NCBI GenBank assembly: GCA_964549975.1
Contig: CAZJWM010000063.1
Location: 1-12,554 of the forward strand
Origin: UBA3263 sp964549975
GTDB taxonomy: Bacteria > Bacteroidota > Bacteroidia > Bacteroidales > Muribaculaceae
DNA: 12,554 bases
Reading direction: 5' to 3'
Shown here: positions 6,374 to 12,554 of the stretch, one piece after another
Layout: every line of letters starts with the position of its first letter
Position numbering within the stretch: position 1 is the first letter of the stretch
Program-made: the position numbers and the translations under genes
The notes under the pieces: generated by a model
Database searches by the model: none
The model's input: the letters and a program-made list of their open reading frames with translations, nothing else
Told to the model about the DNA's origin: nothing

Positions 6374-7432
6374 TTAGTTGTTAGTATAATTAAATGTGCT
6401 GTCGCACGTCACGTTCACGTTGTATTTCCTGAAAATCGACTCTGCGCTCTGGCGGAAGGCTGTGGCGCGTGAGTCGTTGCTCTTGTCGGCGGGCACCAGC
6501 TTGTAGTTGCCCGGAGTGGTAAACACCATCGAATATCTGGCATCGGCCACTGAGGCTCGGCCTGTGGCATCGCGTCGGAGGGTCACTTTCACCATGGCTC
6601 CGCCACGAGTGTCGGTGGTCTTCATATTGGATATGAAGTTGCCCAGCGAATAGACCAGCAACATCGGCCGCCCGGAGTGGTTGGTGCGCATCTCCATGGG
6701 CTGAATCACGTGGGGATGGCCGCCGATGATCATGTCCACATCCAATGAGCTGAGAAATTCCGCCTCTTTGCGCTGCGCGGCGTTGGGCAGCAGATGGTAT
6801 TCTTCGCCCCAGTGGATACACACGGCCACGATTTCCGCACCTTTGCGCCGAGAGTCGGCCACGTCTTTCCGCATCTGCTCGTGGTTGATATAGTTCACGC
6901 GAGCCGTGCCTGAGGCGGTGAAGCCGTTGGTGCCGTAGGTGTAGTTGAGAAAAGCTATTTTGAAACCTTTCACGTTGACAATCTTCGGCGTGAGAGTGTC
7001 GTGGTCCACACGGTCGTGGTAGGTGCCAAGATGCATCACCTTCATTTGGTCGAGCACTTTGAGCGTGCGATGCAGTCCGGCGTCGCGGCGGTCAAGTGTG
7101 TGATTGTTGGCGGTGAGCATCATGTCGAAGCCGGCGTCGATGAGCGCTTGGGCATATTCGTCGGGGGCGCTGAAGCAGGGATAGCCGGCGTATGGCTTTC
7201 CGCCCAGAGGCGCTTCCAAATTGACAACGGCGAAGTCGGCCGCTTTGACGTAGGGGGCCACTTGGGTGAAACACTCCGAGTAGTCATACGTCGCACCGCC
7301 GCTTCGCCGTGCTGCTTCAATTTGGCCGGTATGTTGCATAGCATCTCCTGCAAAGAGTAGTTCCGCTTGTTGTTGAGTCGGAAACAGCGCCGTTGCAATC
7401 GCGCTCACCACATACCACAGGCCGTAGAGCAT
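6374..7432 (-). CDS. CapA-family (PGA_cap) metallophosphatase-like protein, probably exported or membrane-anchored
   Basis: The 352-residue protein has the calcineurin-like fold motifs of the CapA family: FAGDAMQH (27-34), VVNLEAPLGG (69-78), TANNHTLDR (107-115), VCIHWGEEYH (204-213), GGHPHVIQP (237-245) and SLGNFIS (262-268). Named CapA proteins act in poly-gamma-glutamate capsule export or anchoring, but most bacterial members have no proven role, and no capB or capC lies nearby. Residues 3-17 are hydrophobic and suggest a signal or anchor, yet the N-terminus lacks any Lys or Arg before it, which is unusual. An in-frame TGA at 7436-7438 rules out a longer start. It sits 11 bases after folD and 40 before nfnA in the ffh block. 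I therefore call the family, not a function in capsule synthesis. Confidence 0.85.
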   Translation of the reverse strand: MLYGLWYVVSAIATALFPTQQQAELLFAGDAMQHTGQIEAARRSGGATYDYSECFTQVAPYVKAADFAVVNLEAPLGGKPYAGYPCFSAPDEYAQALIDAGFDMMLTANNHTLDRRDAGLHRTLKVLDQMKVMHLGTYHDRVDHDTLTPKIVNVKGFKIAFLNYTYGTNGFTASGTARVNYINHEQMRKDVADSRRKGAEIVAVCIHWGEEYHLLPNAAQRKEAEFLSSLDVDMIIGGHPHVIQPMEMRTNHSGRPMLLVYSLGNFISNMKTTDTRGGAMVKVTLRRDATGRASVADARYSMVFTTPGNYKLVPADKSNDSRATAFRQSAESIFRKYNVNVTCDSTFNYTNN

Positions 7433-7443
7433 CTTTCAGCGTG

Positions 7444-8331
7444 TTAGTTCTTCTTATACATATTGTCGTAGGCAGCCTTCAGCGTGTTGCGCATTAGCGA
7501 ACAGATGGTCATCGGACCAACGCCTCCGGGCACCGGAGTGATGTATGAGCATTTTTCCGACACATTCGGGAAATCAACGTCGCCACTGAGGCGGAAGCCG
7601 CTCTTCTTTGTGGCATCGGGCACTCGGGTGGTGCCCACGTCGATGATCACGGCTCCGGGTTTCACCATGTCGGCGGTGACAAATCCCGGTTGACCCAGGG
7701 CGGCAATGATGATGTCGGCTTGCAGACACTGCTGCTTGATGTCGGGGGTGGCCGAGTGACACACGGTGACGGTGGCGTTGCCGGGGTTGGATTTCTGCAT
7801 CATCAGTGTGGCCACGGGTTTGCCCACGATGTTGCTTCGGCCCAACACCACGCAGTGTTTGCCGCGAGTCTCCACGCCATAGCGGCGCAGCAGCTCCATG
7901 ATGCCGGCGGGGGTGGCGCTCACAAAGCAGGGCAAGCCGATTGACATGCGACCCACGTTGATGGGATGAAATCCGTCGACGTCTTTGCTCGGGTCGATGG
8001 CTTCAATCACGCGTTGTTCGTCGATGTGTTTGGGCAGCGGAAGTTGCACAATGTAGCCGTCGATTTCGGGGTCGGCATTGAGTTGAGCCACAATCTCCAG
8101 GAGTTCCTGCTCGGTGATGTCGGCCTCACGGCGAATCAGCGTGGACTCAAATCCACACTTTTCGCAGGCGCTCACTTTGTGGGCCACGTAGGTTTCGGAG
8201 CCACCGTCGTGACCCACCAACACTGCGGCCAGGTGGGGGCGGCGTTCGCCGCGAGCCACGCGTTGGGCCACTTCTTGCGCAATTTCGGCTTTGATGGTGT
8301 CGGCCACCGCCTTGCCGTCGATAATTGTCAT
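7444..8331 (-). CDS. folD: Bifunctional methylenetetrahydrofolate dehydrogenase / methenyltetrahydrofolate cyclohydrolase
   Basis: Interconverts 5,10-methylene-THF and 10-formyl-THF through the methenyl form, using NADP(H), in the cytoplasm; this feeds purine synthesis and initiator-tRNA formylation. The 295 residues match the usual 285-300. Seen: SETYVAHK (45-52) with Tyr48 and catalytic Lys52, GYIVQLPLP (92-100) with Gln96, KDVDGFHP (116-123) with Asp119, the nucleotide site GRSNIVGKP (164-172), and TPVPGGVGPMT (265-275). It lies 41 bases after ffh and 11 before the CapA-like gene. The ffh-folD-CapA order is, from general knowledge, common in Bacteroides relatives. Serine made by the neighbouring serC-serA route is the main donor of the one-carbon units it processes. 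Confidence 0.97.
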   Translation of the reverse strand: MTIIDGKAVADTIKAEIAQEVAQRVARGERRPHLAAVLVGHDGGSETYVAHKVSACEKCGFESTLIRREADITEQELLEIVAQLNADPEIDGYIVQLPLPKHIDEQRVIEAIDPSKDVDGFHPINVGRMSIGLPCFVSATPAGIMELLRRYGVETRGKHCVVLGRSNIVGKPVATLMMQKSNPGNATVTVCHSATPDIKQQCLQADIIIAALGQPGFVTADMVKPGAVIIDVGTTRVPDATKKSGFRLSGDVDFPNVSEKCSYITPVPGGVGPMTICSLMRNTLKAAYDNMYKKN

Positions 8332-8372
8332 AATATTGGTAATATCTTGTTTGAGGGGTTAGTGTAACATTT

Positions 8373-9728
8373 TTAGCGGCCGCGCATCTGCATCTGCTTT
8401 TGGGCAGCGCGAGCGGCTTTCATCATCTGCATGGGGTTCTTAAACGAGGTGGCGGCCTTCATCATGCTGCGGGTTTGCTCAAACTGCTTGAGCAGACGGT
8501 TCACCTCGGCGAGTTCGGTGCCGGAGCCGCGGGCAATGCGCTGACGGCGTGAGCCCTTGATGATGTCGGGGTTGGAACGTTCTTCGGGGGTCATCGAGCC
8601 GATGATGGCTTTGATGCTCTTGAAGGCGTCGTCTTTGATTTCCACGTCTTTCAGGGCTTTGCCCAAGCCGGGAATCATCGAGGCAACATCTTTCAGCGAA
8701 CCCATCTTTTCGATGCGGCTGATCTGATCGAGGAAGTCGTTGAAGTCGAATTTGTTTTTGCGAATCTTAGCTTCGAGCTCTTGGGCGCGCTTTTCGTCAA
8801 ACTCTTGTTGCGCCTTCTCCACGAGCGACACGATGTCGCCCATGCCCAAGATGCGGTCGGCCATACGAGCCGGGTGAAACACGTCGATGGCATCGAGCTT
8901 TTCGCCGCGGCCCACAAACTTGATGGGCTTGTTGACCACGGTGCGAATCGACAGGGCTGCACCGCCGCGGGTGTCGCCGTCGAGCTTGGTCAGCACCACG
9001 CCGTCGAAGTCCAGACGATCGTTAAACTCCTTGGCGGTGTTCACGGCGTCTTGACCGGTCATGGAGTCAACCACAAAGAGCGTCTCTTTGGGGTTGATGG
9101 CTTTCTTGATAGCCTCAATTTCATCCATCATCTCCTTGTCAACGGCCAGACGACCGGCGGTGTCGACAATCACCAGGTCGAAGTGGTTGGCGCGAGCGTG
9201 GGCAATGCCGTTCAGGGCAATTTGCACGGGATTTTTGCTGTCGGGCTCGGAGTAGACGGGCACGTCGATTTGCTCACCCAACACGCGCAACTGCTCGATG
9301 GCGGCTGGACGATACACGTCGCAGGCCACCAGCAGCGGACGTTTGCCGGCTTCGCTCTTATATTTGCGGGCCAACTTGCCCGAGAATGTGGTCTTACCGG
9401 AACCTTGAAGTCCGCTCATCAACACCACGGCCGGATTGCCGCTCACGTCGAATTTGGCTGCGTCGCCGCCCATCAGTTGGGTCAGTTCGTCGTGGACAAT
9501 CTTCACCATTTGCTCTTTGGGGCGAACGGCTGTGAGCACGTTTTGGCCGATGGCTTTTTGCTTTACGGTGTCGGTGAATTGCTTGGCCACTTTGAAGTTA
9601 ACGTCGGCGTCGAGCAGCGCGCGACGCACGTCGCGCATGGTTTCGGCCACGTTAATCTCGGTGATCTTTCCTTCACCTTTCAATATTTTGAAGCTTCGTT
9701 CAAGTCTTTCGCTAAGATTTTCAAACAT
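8373..9728 (-). CDS. ffh: Signal recognition particle protein Ffh (SRP54 GTPase)
   Basis: Binds the SRP RNA and signal sequences emerging from the ribosome, and with FtsY delivers the ribosome to the SecY channel at the inner membrane. The 451 residues include the N helical bundle (1-95), the G domain with P-loop GLQGSGKT (106-113), DVYRPAA (137-143), DTAGR (189-193) and TKLDGD (247-252), and the M domain from about 320. The M domain has the RNA-binding SRRQRIARGSG (393-403) and a Met-rich end (NPMQMMKAARAAQKQMQMRG, 431-450) for signal-peptide and RNA contact. It is the first gene of the long block that runs to 3187, behind a -7 box 28 bases upstream. The SRP RNA gene is not in the window. 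Confidence 0.98.
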   Translation of the reverse strand: MFENLSERLERSFKILKGEGKITEINVAETMRDVRRALLDADVNFKVAKQFTDTVKQKAIGQNVLTAVRPKEQMVKIVHDELTQLMGGDAAKFDVSGNPAVVLMSGLQGSGKTTFSGKLARKYKSEAGKRPLLVACDVYRPAAIEQLRVLGEQIDVPVYSEPDSKNPVQIALNGIAHARANHFDLVIVDTAGRLAVDKEMMDEIEAIKKAINPKETLFVVDSMTGQDAVNTAKEFNDRLDFDGVVLTKLDGDTRGGAALSIRTVVNKPIKFVGRGEKLDAIDVFHPARMADRILGMGDIVSLVEKAQQEFDEKRAQELEAKIRKNKFDFNDFLDQISRIEKMGSLKDVASMIPGLGKALKDVEIKDDAFKSIKAIIGSMTPEERSNPDIIKGSRRQRIARGSGTELAEVNRLLKQFEQTRSMMKAATSFKNPMQMMKAARAAQKQMQMRGR

Positions 9729-9756
9729 ATTTGAGTCGGTTTTTTGATTTTATCTG

Positions 9757-9764
9757 CAAAGTTA
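9757..9764 (-). promoter_or_regulatory. -7 box of probable ffh operon promoter
   Basis: TAACTTTG on the minus strand matches the Bacteroidetes TAnnTTTG box and is followed by C, as in good promoters. It lies 28 bases before the ffh ATG. At the expected spacing I found no TTTG -33 box (that region is occupied by the small hairpin arm), so only the -7 element supports the call. Confidence 0.55.
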
Positions 9765-9782
9765 GCATTTTTTGCTGTATTC

Positions 9783-9800
9783 TTGGCTGAATCGAGCCAA
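9783..9800 (-). other. Small inverted repeat after the creatininase-family gene
   Basis: TTGGCT and AGCCAA form a 6-base-pair stem with a 6-base loop, 8 bases beyond the stop codon of the gene ending at 9809. No T-run follows it on the transcribed strand, so it is at best a weak terminator or an RNA 3' end structure. It overlaps the place where a -33 box for ffh would sit. Confidence 0.3.
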
Positions 9801-9808
9801 AAATATGC

Positions 9809-10573
9809 TCACCAAGGTTGATAAAGGTCGTCTTGACAGAGGTCGTGAATCAGGGTGGCAAAGCGAGAGGCGCAGACTGCGGCAAATCGCCCACCCTTTT
9901 CGGCCGTGGCCAAGGCCGGGGAGCCGATGCCGGTGTCGTGGCTCACTTTGGCCCAGTTGCGCGGCAGCCAGGCCATACCGCTGCGCAGAGTCTCGGCAGC
10001 AAAGCCACGATTTTCGCCGCTTCCGGCTTCCTCTAAGCGCACCAGCTCGGGATGATAGTGCATCATCACGGAGGTCTCCAGCTCGTCGGCGTGGTCGTCT
10101 GGACGGTCGAAATATTCTTTGGGGTTGGCGGCCTTAAACCATTCGGCGGTGGCGATGAGCATCTGCGGCATATCCACGGCCAGGTCGCGAATCATGTTTT
10201 TGAAGTTGTTGCCGCCATGGCCGTTGACTATCAGCACGCGGCGAATCCCTTGATTGCAGAGCGAAGCCACGATGTCTGTGAGCACGGCTTTTTGCGTTTC
10301 GTAGCGGGCATGAACGCAAAATTTCAGGTCGCGCTGACCGGGATTTTGCGAGCCGAGGGTCACCGGCGGCATCACCATGGCGCGCAGCCCGTAGCGCTTC
10401 AGGGCTTCTTCGGCGGCATCAACGGCAATGTCGTGAGAGAGAATGCAGTCTGTGAGATATGGCAGATGGAGGTTATGCGGCTCGGTGGCGCCCCAGGGGA
10501 GCAGAGCCATGTCGTAGTCCAGAGGGCGGGTTGTGCCGTAGTTGCTGACGCTAAGGTCTATTTCGCGGTTCAT
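9809..10573 (-). CDS. Creatininase-family metal-dependent amidohydrolase, substrate unknown
   Basis: Proteins of this family (creatininase, the FAPy deformylase of archaeal riboflavin synthesis, MftE peptidase and others) cleave C-N bonds with two divalent metals. The 254 residues are a normal length. Seen: GATEPHNLHLPYLTD (28-42), which gives the metal-ligand set Glu31, His33 or His36, and Asp42 of the usual ExHGxHLPxxTD motif, with Asn34 in place of the Gly; NGHGGNN (117-123, His119); and HADELETS (161-168, Glu166). A GSPxxAT-type loop with EKG is at 217-227. No signal peptide is visible, so it is probably cytoplasmic. It stands alone between the gyrA-TPR pair and ffh, with its own promoter. 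The motifs argue for an active enzyme; the sequence does not reveal the substrate. Confidence 0.85.
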   Translation of the reverse strand: MNREIDLSVSNYGTTRPLDYDMALLPWGATEPHNLHLPYLTDCILSHDIAVDAAEEALKRYGLRAMVMPPVTLGSQNPGQRDLKFCVHARYETQKAVLTDIVASLCNQGIRRVLIVNGHGGNNFKNMIRDLAVDMPQMLIATAEWFKAANPKEYFDRPDDHADELETSVMMHYHPELVRLEEAGSGENRGFAAETLRSGMAWLPRNWAKVSHDTGIGSPALATAEKGGRFAAVCASRFATLIHDLCQDDLYQPW

Positions 10574-10609
10574 ATATTCAATGTGTTGGGTTGAGGTTTT
10601 ACTTTACCG

Positions 10610-10641
10610 CAAAGTTACGAAAAAACGGCCACTTTTCCGAA
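10610..10641 (-). promoter_or_regulatory. Probable promoter of the creatininase-family gene, interlocked with the upstream terminator
   Basis: TAACTTTG (10610-10617), followed by C, matches the Bacteroidetes -7 box. Exactly 20 bases upstream, TTCG (10638-10641) matches three of four bases of the TTTG -33 box. That TTCG is also the loop of the upstream gene's terminator, so terminator and promoter share DNA. The -7 box ends 36 bases before the ATG at 10573. Confidence 0.55.
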
Positions 10642-10658
10642 GAAAAGCAGCCGTTTTT
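10621..10658 (-). terminator. Strong intrinsic terminator of the gyrA-TPR transcript
   Basis: On the minus strand AAAAACGGC, a short mismatch, then CTTTTC, a TTCG loop, GAAAAG, a short mismatch and GCCGTTTTTT form a long hairpin whose closing pair is C-G, the stable cUUCGg tetraloop form. Six T follow (10620-10625). It begins 21 bases after the TPR gene stop. A-runs on the other side make it potentially bidirectional, but no gene converges from that side. Confidence 0.85.
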
Positions 10659-10679
10659 ATCGGGTGTAACCGCAAGGGA

Positions 10680-11930
10680 TTACATCAAGCTTTCGATGCG
10701 CTTGAGGTTGGTTTCGTCTTGCAGGTTGTAGTAGAGGTTGCGCAGGATGGGCAGAGCGTTGTGGGCAGCTTCAGCGTCGATGCTGTAGGCCTTTTCGAGG
10801 TGTTCTACGGCTTGACGGAAGAGGGGGATGATTTGCTCGTCGCGCACCTGATTGTAGTCCTTGTTGGAGAGGGTGCTGGCGTTGTCGCTGATCTTGTAGG
10901 CCTTGTTGGCGGTGATACGACCATACTGATACTGCGACAGAGCGTCGTCGGGCTTCAGCTCGATGGCTTTGGCGTAGCAGGCATAGGCTTCGTCGTTGGC
11001 CTTGTCGGCTTCTTCGGCGGGGGTGTCATCGTTGACCGAGCTTTCGATCATGATGCCCTTGGTGTAGTAGAGGTTGTAGTCGGTGGGGTTTGCGGTGATG
11101 CCGTCTTGCAGTTTCTGCATGGCTTTGTCGCGTTCGCCACGTTCGATGTAGGCGTTAACCATCATGCCCAGGTAGGCGGGGTTCTCGGAGCCATATTGGT
11201 TGTAGGCGCCTTGAGCCAGAGCGAGCACTTCGTCGGTGTTGCCGAGCTGGCTGGCCACGGCCAGAGCGTTGTTGTAGGCGTCGGCGGTGGGATAGCCTTT
11301 GGCGATGGCTTTCTTAAACGAAGTCAGGGCGTTGGGGAAGTTTTCGGCCATGTAGGCAAACATGCCCATGTTGTAGTAGTTTTCAGCTTCGATGGAGTCG
11401 CCGGGAGCTGCGGGAGCCATTTTGCCCATGAATGAGGCATAGGGCAGCGAGGTGTAGATTTCCCATGCGTTGTAGGCTCCGGCGGGATCTTTCTCTTCAT
11501 AGAGGAAGGCACCGGCGGTGTAGAAGTTCTCGTGGTTTTCAGCGAGAGCTTTCACGATGTCTTTCGACCATTTGGTCTTGACTTTGCCTTTGGCATCGAC
11601 CACGGTGTCGAGAGGCAGAGCGGTCATGAAGTAGTTGTAGCCGTTGATGAGGGCTGTCGACATGGAGGCCTTGTTGGCGTTCTCGCCGCGACGCAAGGCT
11701 TCGTAGGAATCAGCCCATGTGCCCAATTCGTTCTTACCTGCCAGATACCATGTCTGAGCGTTGTCCTTTGTGGAGGGGTCAGTCATGGCCGGTTTGATAA
11801 GTGCGCGAACCTTCTGGTGGTCGATCACTTCCACCTTCATGGCGCGGTCGGCTTCTTTGAGAGCTTGCTCCTGAGCGAACATGCCGCCCACCGAGCTAAG
11901 GCTAAGAGCCAGAATCATCAGTTTCTTCAT
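10680..11930 (-). CDS. Exported tetratricopeptide-repeat protein, function unknown
   Basis: The 416-residue protein begins with a clear signal peptide (MKKLMILALSLSSVGGMFAQ, probable cleavage after Ala19), so it should be periplasmic. I see no lipobox Cys. The mature part is helical with TPR-like repeats, best at 183-215 (YNMGMFAYMAENFPNALTSF), 253-285 (YLGMMVNAYIERGERDKAMQ) and 313-330 (DEAYACYAKAIELKPDD), plus degenerate helices near 365-400. Acidic and Asn/Asp-rich linkers separate them. TPR domains bind other proteins, but no enzymatic motif is visible. It follows gyrA by 46 bases with no promoter in the gap and is closed by the terminator at 10621-10658, so it is probably co-transcribed with gyrA. 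I recall a similar gene after gyrA in Bacteroides relatives; its connection to gyrase is unknown. Confidence 0.85.
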   Translation of the reverse strand: MKKLMILALSLSSVGGMFAQEQALKEADRAMKVEVIDHQKVRALIKPAMTDPSTKDNAQTWYLAGKNELGTWADSYEALRRGENANKASMSTALINGYNYFMTALPLDTVVDAKGKVKTKWSKDIVKALAENHENFYTAGAFLYEEKDPAGAYNAWEIYTSLPYASFMGKMAPAAPGDSIEAENYYNMGMFAYMAENFPNALTSFKKAIAKGYPTADAYNNALAVASQLGNTDEVLALAQGAYNQYGSENPAYLGMMVNAYIERGERDKAMQKLQDGITANPTDYNLYYTKGIMIESSVNDDTPAEEADKANDEAYACYAKAIELKPDDALSQYQYGRITANKAYKISDNASTLSNKDYNQVRDEQIIPLFRQAVEHLEKAYSIDAEAAHNALPILRNLYYNLQDETNLKRIESLM

Positions 11931-11976
11931 AATGTGAAGGAATTAAAATAATGTGTAGGTTTATTGAGAGTTATTT

Positions 11977-12554
11977 TTATTCTTGGGGTTGTTGTTCGTC
12001 AGTGGTGTCGGCACCTTCGAGAGCATCGTTGTCGGTGGGCTCTTCGGGATCGGTTTCAACGGCGCAGACGCTGGCAATGGTGTCACCGCGCTTGTCGAGG
12101 TTGATCACGCGCACGCCCTGGGTGTTACGTCCCATCACGCGGATGTCGCTCACGTGGAGGCGCAGGGTGATGCCGCTGCGGTTGATGATCACCAGGTCGT
12201 TGTCGTCGTCAACGCTGTTGATGGCCACGAGTTTGCCGGTCTTTTCGGTGACGTTGATGGTCTTCACGCCCTTGCCGCCGCGGTTGGTGATGCGGTAGTC
12301 GTCGAGGTCGGAGCGTTTGCCGTAGCCGTTTTCGGAGAGCACCATGATGTTTTTGGTGGAATCCTGCTTCATGCAAATCATGCCCACCACTTCGTCGTTG
12401 TCGTCGTCGAGGGTCATGCCGCGCACACCGGTGGACATACGGCCCATTTCACGCACGCGCTGTTCGTCGAAGCGGATGGCGCGACCGTTGCGGTTGGCCA
12501 GGATGATTTCGCTTTCGCCGTCGGTGAGTTCCACTTGCAGCAGTTCGTCTTCGT
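11977..12554 (-). CDS. gyrA: DNA gyrase subunit A, C-terminal 191 residues (5' end outside window)
   Basis: This is the end of the C-terminal DNA-wrapping beta-pinwheel that lets gyrase introduce negative supercoils. Seen: blades with the recurrent pattern RVREMGRMSTGVRGM (about residues 33-47 of this fragment), YRITNRGGKGVKTI, and IRVMGRNTQGVRVINL. The repeating arrangement and the NRGGKG segment resemble the degenerate GyrA-box blades of GyrA rather than the fewer-bladed ParC, and the acidic tail (ETDPEEPTDNDALEGADTTD before QQPQE) is typical of GyrA C-termini. The open frame continues to the window edge, so no start is present; a GTG at 12532-12534 is internal. It is followed by the TPR gene. 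Confidence 0.93.
   Translation of the reverse strand, partial: EDELLQVELTDGESEIILANRNGRAIRFDEQRVREMGRMSTGVRGMTLDDDNDEVVGMICMKQDSTKNIMVLSENGYGKRSDLDDYRITNRGGKGVKTINVTEKTGKLVAINSVDDDNDLVIINRSGITLRLHVSDIRVMGRNTQGVRVINLDKRGDTIASVCAVETDPEEPTDNDALEGADTTDEQQPQE

Noticed and set aside
8781..9734. Plus-strand open frame of 317 codons opposite ffh, and similar ones opposite gdhA, the epimerase and the TPR gene
   Set aside because: Same codon-bias shadow effect; low-complexity His/Gly/Val composition, no promoter and complete overlap with well-identified genes.
12532..12534. GTG start for a separate 185-residue gene at the right edge
   Set aside because: The frame is open to the window edge and the sequence is the continuous gyrase pinwheel, so the GTG is an internal Val codon.

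Overview
The window is a run of ordinary bacterial chromosome in which all ten recognisable genes lie on the minus strand, so transcription runs from high to low coordinates. Several features point to a gut-type member of the Bacteroidales. Promoters have the Bacteroidetes form (TAnnTTTG -7 box, TTTG -33 box) and starts lack clear Shine-Dalgarno sequences. Type III SerA, serC-serA, and ffh-folD-CapA order are also familiar from that group. The coding DNA is rather GC-rich for Bacteroides, by eye in the mid to high fifties percent, which would suit Muribaculaceae or a relative. The family assignment is inference.

In transcription order: (1) 12554-10680 holds the 3' end of gyrA and a gene for an exported TPR protein, closed by a strong UUCG-loop terminator at 10621-10658. 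(2) 10573-9809 is a single creatininase-family amidohydrolase gene with its own promoter, part of which lies inside that terminator. (3) 9728-3187 is a tight block of ffh, folD, a CapA-family gene, nfnA, nfnB and an aldose-1-epimerase-like gene. Gaps are 4 to 41 bases, with a -7 box before ffh and no clear promoter inside. (4) 3077-1 carries serC, serA and the first 321 codons of gdhA, with a good promoter before serC and a large stem-loop between serA and gdhA.

Much of the metabolism connects. SerA and SerC make phosphoserine. SerC consumes glutamate, which GdhA can regenerate from 2-oxoglutarate with NADPH. Serine supplies one-carbon units to folate, where FolD interconverts methylene- and formyl-tetrahydrofolate with NADP(H). 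NfnAB links ferredoxin, NADH and NADPH, so it can supply or balance the NADPH used by GdhA and FolD. Ffh and GyrA are housekeeping proteins for membrane targeting and DNA supercoiling.

I see no mobile element, CRISPR array, tRNA, rRNA or phage gene, and no convincing new defence or biosynthetic system. The points most worth a second look are the SerA lacking the usual catalytic His and Glu, the NfnAB pair (easily misnamed glutamate synthase), the gdhA leader stem-loop, and the three genes of unknown role (CapA-like, creatininase-like, TPR).
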